This document shows, piece by piece, positions 24,640 through 33,169 of a DNA stretch of 64,000 bases. Origin of the DNA: Branchiostoma lanceolatum. Taxonomy: Eukaryota; Chordata; Leptocardii; Amphioxiformes; Branchiostomatidae. The position numbers and the translations under genes are program-made. The first letter of the stretch is position 1, and each line of letters starts with the position of its first letter. Under the pieces are notes generated by a model, which had not been told where the DNA came from, did not search any database, and saw only the letters and a list, made by a program, of their open reading frames with translations. The DNA is taken from assembly GCF_035083965.1 (NCBI RefSeq), contig NC_089739.1, forward strand, positions 4,470,198 to 4,534,197, written 5' to 3'.

Positions 24640-25034
24640 GGCCCTGTCACACTTGACCGTATAAACGTTGCGCGTGAGTTGCGTATAGACAAAATGCAAT
24701 ACGCAGCCGTACGCACAACAGTTGTGGAATTCTTCGATTATTTTGACGAACGTGTGACTCACATTTCGTTATTCACATGTTAGATGTGCCTCACACATAC
24801 ATTAAAATAATCGAAAAATGTCTATAACGAATAACTTGCGTATTAGCGTAATGTCGTTAATACCCCAAACTATCATACCTACTGGGCCATATTGTGCGTA
24901 TGCTGGCGTATATAAAACTTACACAAATCGATCGGGTTGCGTGTGATATGCGTATTGTGCGCACGGCGGCGTATGGAAAAAATGTCAATGCGCAACTCAC
25001 ACGCAACGGCTGTACGCACAAGTGTGACAGGAGC
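24640..25034. mobile_element. Short TIR element (MITE) directly upstream of the methyltransferase gene
   Basis: The left end GGCCCTGTCACACTTGACCG and the right end CGCACAAGTGTGACAGGAGC form terminal inverted repeats sharing CCTGTCACACTTG. TTAAG is present on both sides (24635-24639 and 25035-25039). The interior is rich in CGTAYGC-type motifs arranged in subterminal inverted order. The right end lies about 95 bp before the ATG of the methyltransferase gene, so the element may overlap its promoter. A PIF/Harbinger-like origin is possible but unproven. Confidence 0.7.
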
Positions 25035-25128
25035 TTAAGTGGGCGTGCCCCCTGGCCTTCTGACTTTCTCTCAAGTTACTTGGTTGGCCTTTGCACCAGT
25101 CTTTTGTGTGGCACCAAGGACAAACAAC

Positions 25129-28100
25129 ATGGCGGAAGGAGAAACTACACCAGAAACAGCGGACCAGTTCGCCTTGAGGATGGTAAACACGGTGTCGTCC
25201 GGGTTCGTTTCCCTGGGGATCGCCGTAGGAGCCCGTACGGGCCTGATCGCCCAGCTCGCCGAAGCGGACAGTCCCGAGACTGCGGTGCAAATAGCAGAGA
25301 AGGCAAACATGAAGGAAAGGTGATTATGCCAACATAGCTTACGGCATTTAGTAAGCATGAACATACTTAAACTTTTATTCCTCGGTCCTGTAGGGTTCTA
25401 AGGTAACACAAAAACTACCTGTTCGACATACATGGTCACCTGTCCTATGTATATCATAGAAGTGTTAACACATGGACAGAATTTGTAATGAGGCGGTAAC
25501 GAAACAAATCCTTATCTATTCTTAGATTGTTTCCTTCAAGGACATGCCAGCGAGATTATGTCCTTGGACGTAGCATACTATTATGATATGTCATTCTTAA
25601 AGACAGCCAGATGTACTTTCGATGGACTGACAAAAAAGGGGGCGTATCATGTACTGCACTGCTTATGCTCCTCCGGAAGTACATGGTCATGGGTGACCGT
25701 CAACTGTAAGGGCAAAGTCCATGTTTTGTCAGAGTACTTGTGCCTGTCATTTCTTTACATTGCAACACCAAACCACACGGTTATACTGTTCTGTGGCATT
25801 AGGTGGTGAGACTATTCCGGCAGACTTGTTATACTTTATACTATTTCATTTGTTTTTAGATGTATAGTCACCCTGGGCAATTTTATTAGTTTACTAGGTT
25901 GCAATTAACATCGGAGGGTGGGAACTATAAAACCTGAATGGTCATGACTTTTTTGTTGGTTAAATCACTTTTGCCATGCACTGACAAAAAGCAATGTAGC
26001 TGATTTTTGTTATTTTCATCAACCACTAGCGCGTTTAAGATTACATGGTACAATCACTATACTACACACTGGTTTCACAGAATCGCACCTTTGATGGTAG
26101 TTTTGTTTCCAAAATCTAATTTCTAGGGAAAATTGTCTATTTTCTATAGCTAGCTAACCTGCTTTAGATATGGTCTGCTATCCGAAATGCCCACTCTTAT
26201 TTTCGTCCCTAGGGACGCATGAATAGTATTTGCAAAAAATTATCAAGGACACTTGAATTCGAAATATTTCAAAGTCTATGTATGTACAGGCTTTTGAGAC
26301 GTGACGCGGCAAATAATTCATCTGCCGACTAGATCGACATAGGTTAAACTTGTTGTTGTTCACCTTGTAGTGCCTAGTGTTTAGTTCAGTAGCAGGGTAT
26401 ATTTTTTACAGGGAGGGGTTGCTAGCCGTTCCCCTTTAACATGCTCCATACACCCATTTACGTCCCTTCCGAAATAAGGGATGCAGCCCCAGCCGAGATG
26501 TCCTGACCCAGGATTTGAGCCAGAGTTTCCCAACTGCCAATTAGTTGGAACCAGGAGCTCAACAGTGAGGCTGCTACCAGTTGCGCTATAGGGACACCCA
26601 ATGGTTATATTTGGCCGACATCAAAAAAAGATCAACAAGACTAAGTTTCGCCAAAAATAATTACTCAAGCAACTGGATAAGATTTTGAAACAGTCAGACG
26701 TTTCAGACAGTATCCACTGTCTTTCGTCAGTGACTAACGATAGGACTGAGAACACCAGGTTTTATACCAAAAGTCTGAATAGATATGTTAATGAGGTTAA
26801 GACAATTTAGGATGTCTTGAAGTAGTCTTTAAAAAAGGTTAATTCAAGACAAATTTTTTATGCCAATAGTTCAATTAGCTACTGTTGTTTCAGTACAGTA
26901 AAACAGTAACTAAATGTTGCTTGTCCGGGGGTGGGGGGTGGGGGGCAGTGCATTATCCCAGGTGCCTGACAGTTGAACGCGTAGACCCCCTTTCCTGTTG
27001 AGGGCGGGGTTGTACATCCTCTCATATATTGCTTCTCTGACTCCCCGTTCGAACCAGCGGGCTTCACGATCTAAGATGTCCGTGGATTCGAGATTGAATG
27101 AGTGTCCCTGGTTGTGTTTTAGATGGTGGAAAATCGCAGAGGAGTAGCGGTTAGCGCTCTTTCTGCAATGTTCACTGTACCTTTCTTTTAGTGGTCGACT
27201 TGTCTCCCCAATGTACGTGTTGTTGCAGTTCGGTTCCTCACATTGCAGTTTGTAGATGACATTGGCTTTGATGCCTTTTTCAGGCTTGTCTTTTGGATGG
27301 ACCAGTTTCTGCCTGAGAGTTGAGTGAGGTTTAAAGTTAGTGGCAATGTTGAAGTTTTGGAAGATACGTCTGAGTTTTTCCGATACGCCTTGGACGTAGG
27401 GAATGGTAATGTTGACCTTGTTTCTGTTGGTCAATGGTTTGCACTTGAGTGTTTTCTTAGACTGGTCGGAAGGTTTGAGGGCCTTGTTGAAGGTCCAATT
27501 TTGGTAGCCACACTTGGCTAAAGCCGAACGGAGATGTCTGTGTTCTTCTGTTTTCGCTTCGTCTGAGGTGATGACATTGTCTGCTCGATGGAAGAGCGTT
27601 TTAATCACTGCTAGTTTGTGTTCCAAAGGGTGGTGGGAATCAAAGGCCAGATATTGATCAGTGTGGGTCGGTTTCCTGTACACTTCGAACTGAAGGTTGC
27701 CATCCTTCTCTATGATGGTTTTGGTGTCTAAGAAGGGGAGCATGTTGTTTTGACACGACTCCTGTGTGAACTTGATGTTGTCATCTACCTGGTTAATGTG
27801 GTCAAAGAAGTCATTAGCTACTCTCTTCTTACTCTCTTCTTATCAACAGGAAAGGGGGTCTACGCGTTCAACTGTCAGGCACCTGGGATAATGCACTGCC
27901 CCCACCCCCCACAAGCAACATTTAGTTACTGTTTTACTGTACTGAAACAACAGTAGCTAATTGAACTATTGGCATAAAAAATTTGTCTTGAATTAACCTT
28001 TTTTAAAGACTACTTCAAGACATCCTAAATTGTCTTAACCTCATTAACATATCTATTCAGACTTTTGGTATAAAACCTGGTGTTCTCAGTCCTATCGTTA

Positions 28101-29780
28101 GTGGATACTGTCTGAAACGTCTGACTGTTTCAAAATCTTATCCAGTTGCTTGAGTAATTATTTTTGGCGTATCTTATTACCTGGATGTCTAACCTTCATC
28201 AACGTATCAAGACTAAGTTTGTTTGCTTTTTTGTTTGTTGATAGGTATGTTCGTGAATGGTTGGCCGTCATGGCGACCGCTCGGATTGTTGACTACGACA
28301 AGGAGCAGAGGACTTACTTCCTACCCAAGCACAGAGTCGGTGTCCTGGTACCGGACGGGGCGATGGGAAGCATGGGGAACTGGAGTGACTTCGTCAGGCA
28401 GTCAGCCATGGTTACCAATGACGTGGCCGATTGTTTCAAGAATGATGGACCAAAGGGTATGTATACAACTATACCTTTTCAAGGACGGGAGACGTTACAG
28501 ACTGTCCAGTACTAATCTATGACAGGGAAGGGGGAAGATACAGACTTTCTGGTAACTATCTTGGATTAGGACGGGGGGACGATACCGACTTTCCTATCTT
28601 TGACAGGGACGGGAGACGGTACCGACTTTCCGGTACCTATCTCGGACAGGGACAGATACAGACGTTCCGACATCTTTATGACAATTACGGGGGACGACAC
28701 AGCCTTTCCGGCACCTATCTTGGACAAGTACGGGGGGCGGCGATACCGACTTGAAGAGAACCTATCTATTACATGGACGGGGGGCGATACCAGCTTTCCG
28801 AATCTTTTGATCCGTTTTCATCCAAAACCTTACTCCAAACCGTTTAATGGCACACGAGGAACTCTTGCAGCGTAATCAAAAAGCTTAGTCGCATGATGTT
28901 TCTTTGCAGGTGTGCCATATTCAGCCTACCCCGACTTTCACGGGTGGATGGGAAACATCAAAGAACACGAGCACAAGAGTCTTGTGAGCAAGTTCCTACC
29001 CACCATCCCTGGTCTTGCAGAAGCTCTTGGTAAGAAACGAATTTTGTTGTGACCCATCAAACAAATGAGTTAAATCAAACTGAACAAAATGTCGACTTGC
29101 TAAATCAACAATCAATTCACTAAGCATAAGTTTATATTACCATAGTGTCACATGTGATTATTTTTCCCTTAGAAATTCTGCAACTACATTGTGCCTCTTT
29201 ATTCTTCCACCAACCAGAGTCTGGCATCAGAGTCCTTGATGCCGGATGCGGCAGGGGCATCGCTACCCTGACCCTGGCCCAACACTTCCCCAAAAGCACC
29301 TTCGTCGGCACCGACTTCAGCGAGGAGGTCATCCAATGGGCGAGAGAGGAAAGCAACAAGCGCGGATTGGCCAACGTCACGTTCCAGGTGCACGACCTGG
29401 TCAAGATGCCCGCTGATTGGTCAGATTCCTTTGATTACGTTCTCGTGTGGGACGTCATCCACGACCAGGCAGACCCGGAGACGGTCTTGCGGGAAATCTT
29501 CCGCATGGTCAAGCCGGGAGGGCGGTTCTCTATGGTCGACATCAGGGGGCACTCTGAGTTAGCAGACAACATGGGTAACCCCGCCGCTCCTCTGCTTTAC
29601 GGTGTCAGCCTCTTCCACTGCATGACGGTGTCGCTGTACTTCGGGGGGAAGGGTTTGGGTACCTTGTGGGGGCAGGAGTTAGCGGCACAGATGCTGCAGG
29701 AGGCCGGGTTTACTGACGTAAAGGCGCTGGATATTCCCCATAGTCCGGTCGAGATTCACTTCTTGTGCAACAAGCCCTAA
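25129..29780 (+). CDS. SAM-dependent methyltransferase with N-terminal winged-helix domain, 4 exons, 361 aa
   Basis: Exons 25129-25319, 28245-28456, 28910-29029 and 29218-29780 (stop at 29778) join in frame across GT-AG introns to 361 residues. Residues about 8-105 resemble the winged-helix/dimerisation domain of Rv2258c-type methyltransferases (TADQFALRMVNTVSSGF, later RYVREWLAVMATARIV). The Rossmann domain is in exon 4: motif I VLDAGCGRG at 180-188, the acidic ribose-binding D207 in FVGTDFS, then VWDVIHDQADPETVLRE and MVKPGGRFSMVDI. It should transfer a methyl group from SAM in the cytosol; the acceptor cannot be told. Length fits the bacterial, fungal and nematode relatives. Intron 1 holds a SINE and a Penelope-like element, and intron 2 a minisatellite. 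The ATG follows AACAAC, and the first in-frame ATG after the upstream MITE gives the full domain. Family call is by motif, splice model by eye. Confidence 0.85.
26368..26600 (-). mobile_element. tRNA-derived SINE (family B), in methyltransferase intron 1
   Basis: Shares TTTACAGGGAGGGGTTGCTA, CGTCCCTTCC and CCGAGATGTCCTG (plus-strand reading) with the copy at 10300-10562. The tRNA-like head on the minus strand (TGTCCCTATAGCGCAACTGG, then TAGCAGCC) is partly decayed. It lies about 50 bp from the Penelope-like element. Confidence 0.7.
26649..28207 (-). mobile_element. Penelope-like element, 5'-truncated, with long inverted arms and 13-bp target-site duplication
   Basis: The insertion lies in intron 1 of the methyltransferase gene in opposite orientation. 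CAAGACTAAGTTT is repeated at 26636-26648 and 28208-28220. Arms of about 350 bp are inverted copies: left 26649-27001 (TTACTCAAGCAACTGGATAA, CCAGGTGCCTGACAGTTGAA), right about 27850-28207 (TTATCCAGTTGCTTGAGTAA, TTCAACTGTCAGGCACCTGG). The right arm has about 37 extra outer bases that match the start of the solo copy at 12263. Between the arms is the 3' part of the coding region. Inverted partial copies at a truncated 5' end are common in Penelope-like elements. Confidence 0.85.
26910..27839 (-). pseudogene. Penelope-like RT C-terminus with GIY-YIG endonuclease domain (5'-truncated)
   Basis: The open frame is 309 codons from 27839 to the stop at 26910; an in-frame stop at 27840-27842 lies where the inverted arm begins. 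The protein starts inside the reverse transcriptase thumb region (NIKFTQESCQNNMLPFLD) and has the connector KLRRIFQNFNIATNFKP. It ends with a GIY-YIG nuclease: the VIYKLQC strand, TYIGETSRPLKERYSEH with the catalytic arginine, a probable CEEPNC zinc-knuckle-like insert, and WFERGVREAIYER with the metal-binding glutamate. The fingers, palm and YxDD motif are missing, so it cannot be an active reverse transcriptase. The nuclease part looks intact. In the family the nuclease cuts target DNA for target-primed reverse transcription. Confidence 0.85.
28490..28800 (+). repeat. Minisatellite in methyltransferase intron 2, related to the 30.8-31.3 kb array
   Basis: Degenerate units of about 30-60 bp carry GGGACGGGGG, then ATACCGACTTTCCGG and TACCTATCTTGGA-like segments. 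The consensus is the reverse complement of the 43-bp unit downstream of the gene. Open frames here are spurious because the unit is not a clean multiple of three. Confidence 0.75.
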
Positions 29781-29847
29781 AGTTAACGTTCAGAGTTCCC
29801 TCTTCATTTATTTTCATTATAACAAAAAACATAAACAAAGATTGACA

Positions 29848-29857
29848 AATAAATAAA
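29848..29857 (+). promoter_or_regulatory. Polyadenylation signal of the methyltransferase gene
   Basis: Two overlapping AATAAA hexamers lie about 70 bp after the stop codon, a normal distance for a short 3' UTR. Confidence 0.6.
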
Positions 29858-29869
29858 GTCCCAACAACC

Positions 29870-30660
29870 AACCCCACGCCACCCACCTTCCAGTTTGTTC
29901 CTTTAAATTGGCCACAGCTATAAACAGGAAATGAATACTTAATATCTAACATAGAAAAAAATCGTAACTTAAAGAGGATAAAGTTCTCCACTAACGTTTG
30001 AAGTTAACGTTTAAGTTTTTTCTCTCCATATGTAATAGGCTCAGTATCATCACTATCATGATTAAATTTTGGGCCTACATTACCTTACATTTCAATTACT
30101 TTTTCCTGTGTCTTTTTTTTTCAAACACAATTGACATAGGCCGCTTCTCGTTGTAGGTAAACATTGTGTTTCGGAACAAAAAATTAAATCTCAACGCTCC
30201 TGTCATTATTCATTTGAGTTGTAGATGTTTACTCGTTGGTTAGTTTGCAGATATGATTACTTAAAACGTTAGTATGTCCTCGTCTTAATTGGGGGGGAGG
30301 GGGTGCATTAGGTGTCGGTCCTTAGGATAGTCGGTTGGGAATTGCAATTGGTCCCCTTAATACATTAAGCCTAATCAACACTCACAAATCCTGACCATCA
30401 TTGCTTTCACAAGTTGATGAACCACATCTAATAGAAGCCCATTTGTTTAGGGTGTGCATGAGTTAATTACTTTACCAAAGGATGTGTGTCCAGAATTTGA
30501 TGAAGCCAGTATAATATGAAATAAAGGCGGAAATGGGACGTCTATACACTGCTCGCAGACATATATATTCATGACTTTCTCTAAAGATCTAGCAAGCAGC
30601 GCGGTTGTAGCCCACGCGGGATGGGTTGTAAGTAAGTAAATACTAGATAGATAAATTTTG
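29870..30660. other. No gene recognised
   Basis: AT-rich sequence between the methyltransferase gene and the satellite. A poly-G tract lies near 30290-30303. Confidence 0.4.
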
Positions 30661-32070
30661 TAGTGCTGTTATCACTCATCGTCAAAACTATAAACTCATC
30701 CCAGAGAACGTTATGTGGACAGCCGTTGGCGTCCACGGTATCCTACATGTAGGGTTATCGACCGCGGTAGGTATATCTCCGAGGGAGGAAAACCTGCCAA
30801 ATGAGGGTAATAGAAAGTCTGTATACATATATCGTCCCCCGTTCCTGTCCAAGAGAGTTGCCAATGCTTGCCATAAAGTCTGCTTCGTCCCCCGTCTCAC
30901 TCCAAGATACGTACTAGAAAGTCTGTTTCGCCCCCCGTGCCGGTCCAAGATACGTACCGGAAAGTCTGTTTCGCCCCCCGTCCCTGTCAAAGATACGTAC
31001 TAGAAAGTCTGTTTCATCCCCCGTCCCGGTCCAAAATACGTACCGGAAAGTCTGTTTCGCCCCGCGTCCCGGTCCAAGATACGTATCGGAAAGTCTGTTT
31101 CACCCCCCGTCCCTGTCCAAAATACGTACCGGAAAGTCTGTTTCGCCCCCCGTCCCGGTCCAAGATACGTACCGGAAAGTCTATCACGTCCCCCATCAAG
31201 TTCGAAGATACTCTTGCCGGAAAGTCGGTATAGTCCCCGCCTCTGTCCAAGATAGGTGCTGAAAGGTATATATCGTGCCCGCCAGCTATTTCCTATCACC
31301 CATGGTCAGAACTAAACTAATCAATCTATGAGAACGTTATGTGGACAGCCGTTGATGATACCCCATACCTGTATGATTTGTCTGCAGCTGTGCGATAAGC
31401 GGGGGCGGTTTGTGTCCCACAGGGGATATTATCGACCGCGACGGGTTTATTTCCAGGGAGGGAGAAAAATCTGTCAAATGAAGGTAATAGAAAGTCTATT
31501 GTATATACAACTATCGTCCCACGTTTCTGCCCAAGATAGTTGCCGGGAAGTCGGTATAGTCCCCCGTCTCTGTTCTAGGTGCTGGAAGGTCTATATCGTC
31601 TCCAATCAGCTATTCGTGGGGTCGTGTGGCGTAACGTAAGGTCTTCGGCCCAGAACCCAGCGGTCCCGGGTTCGAATCCCCTGACGCCACCGATGTCGTG
31701 CCCGTGGGAAAGGCAGTTTACACGACTTTCCTCACTCCGCCCAGGTGTAGAAATGGGTATACTGTTCTCTGTACGTGGCACTGTTGAAATAAGTTATGAA
31801 AAACTTGAGTACAGTGCCACGTCGTAAAAAAACAGCTATCCTCTATCACCCATCGTCAAGACTATAGCCTTATATAATCTCGCTGTGAGAACGTTTTAAG
31901 ACATACATTGATGATATCCCATAACTGTGTGATGTGTCTGTAGCCGTGCGATAAGCGGGGTGGCTTGTGTCCCTGCGGGAGGGCTATCGACGGCGGTAGG
32001 TTTATATGATCTCCAGCACAGCGAGGGAGGAAAAATCTGTCGGTCAAATCAGCAAATATCATCAATTTAT
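30660..32070. repeat. Satellite with higher-order units of about 550-620 bp, each with a nested 43-bp minisatellite
   Basis: A roughly 200-bp leader recurs at about 30675, 31298 and 31848: CATCGTCAARACTATA, GAGAACGTTATGTGGACAGC, an ATCGACCGCG-like segment and a GAGGGAGGAAAA segment. The first leader is followed by about ten 43-bp units (TCCAAGATACGTACCGGAAA then GTCTGTTTCGCCCCCCGTC), with exact 43-bp steps at 30901, 30944 and 30987. The second is followed by two or three degenerate units and a SINE. A single diverged unit lies at about 34285-34340. Open frames on both strands are shadows of the GC-rich unit. Confidence 0.8.
31618..31760 (+). mobile_element. tRNA-derived SINE (family A), inserted in the satellite
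   Basis: The head GTGGCGTAACGTAAGG (A box), then CCCGGGTTCGAATCCCCTGA (B box), is well preserved. The body GTGGGAAAGGCAGTTTACAC, ACTTTCCTCACTCCGCCCAG and GTGTAGAAATGGGTA stops where other copies continue, so it is 3'-truncated. It shows the tRNA-like origin of family A more clearly than the other copies. Confidence 0.75.
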
Positions 32071-32071
32071 A

Positions 32072-33169
32072 TAACGTTGGGTAACATAAATTCGTGGGGT
32101 ACTTAAATTCGGGATTTTTCGAAAACGGGGTATTTAGGGATATGTGCTAGATGCAACATCAGTAATACCGCTAGAAATGCAAACTTGACAGACTAACGCA
32201 TTCAGAACACTGTCTGAAAAGCTTCGATAACAATGCATTAGAAGTTGGCGACGTCAAAAACTCTCCGTCCCTTATTGACAGAGTCTGGGGGCTTCGTGGG
32301 AGACTCACACTGCACGGTTGTTCGCTGGTTTATAAGACAAATGTCACATCTCCTGCCTGCTAAACACAATTATTTACAAGACAACTTATTACAATCTCTT
32401 TTGCTAACCTGCAACTGGATTCTAAGTGTGATCAATCATCAAAACTCCTCTTCAAGTGTTGCTACAACCTACGGCACGTGTATTTTCCCGCCGCCATATT
32501 GTTACCCAGAATCATGTCGTCAAGCAGACGACAAAGGTTTGTGAGGAACACTTTTTTGTCTAAATGCTGCGTGTGATAGTGGACTGAGGAAGATATTTTC
32601 CTCAAAGTTTGCTCCTAACACAACAAGGAACACATGGACATAGTAGTATTACCATTGCTACGGCATCCAGCTAACTTCCCATGAATAATGTAACGTTACA
32701 CGTTGCCCGATGATGACGATGGGCCGACTTTGAGTGAAGTTCTACCGACTCAACACACGGGTTGTTCCCGAACTGGCCTGATGTGTGCGGTACGGCCGTT
32801 TTTTCGTGTATTTTTTTTACTTGGACACGTCAATATCCATAGCACTCTCCTCAAGCCAAGGATGGAACGAATAGCTGCTGTATAAAATGTGATTAGCGGT
32901 AAGATATTCAAGACGAATCTTCTCTCCCGAATTAATGTGCCCCCCTGTCCGACAGCACCTTCATTGTGCGTGCGGCGGACGGTAGTTTCAAGTTGAAATA
33001 TTATGGTGTCAGCACGACTAGAGACAAAATCTACCATATATATGCTTAGTGCAAAGATAGTACATGATACTGACAGAATTATAGAAAAAAAGGATGGTTT
33101 ATTGTTCTGCTAGATTGATTTCAGTCAACCATTATCGGAAAAATCCCGAATTTATGTTACCCAACGTTA
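32072..33169. mobile_element. Non-autonomous DNA transposon with terminal inverted repeats (about 1.1 kb)
   Basis: The left end TAACGTTGGGTAACATAAAT is the reverse complement of ATTTATGTTACCCAACGTTA at the right end, and a following CGGGATTTTTC segment pairs with GAAAAATCCCG. The left end has a 17-bp insertion that duplicates AAATTCG. No transposase is recognisable inside, and no clear target-site duplication is visible. A CGCCGCCATATTG segment before an ATG at about 32513 may be a captured promoter fragment. Confidence 0.65.

Noticed and set aside
25894..26365. Possible extra exon in methyltransferase intron 1
   Set aside because: Exons 1 and 2 join in phase to make a continuous winged-helix domain, leaving no need for an exon here, and frames in this region are short.
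28600..28875. 91-codon frame in methyltransferase intron 2
   Set aside because: It translates the intronic minisatellite; flanking exons splice in frame without it.
30901..31250. CRISPR-like regular repeats
   Set aside because: The 43-bp units are contiguous, without unique spacers, and no cas genes are present. It is a minisatellite.
30688..31299. Repetitive frames on both strands with RxRG/DRDGG-like and RSKIRTGKS-like repeats
   Set aside because: They translate the 43-bp minisatellite. 43 is not a multiple of three, so the repeats shift frame between units and are not protein-coding.
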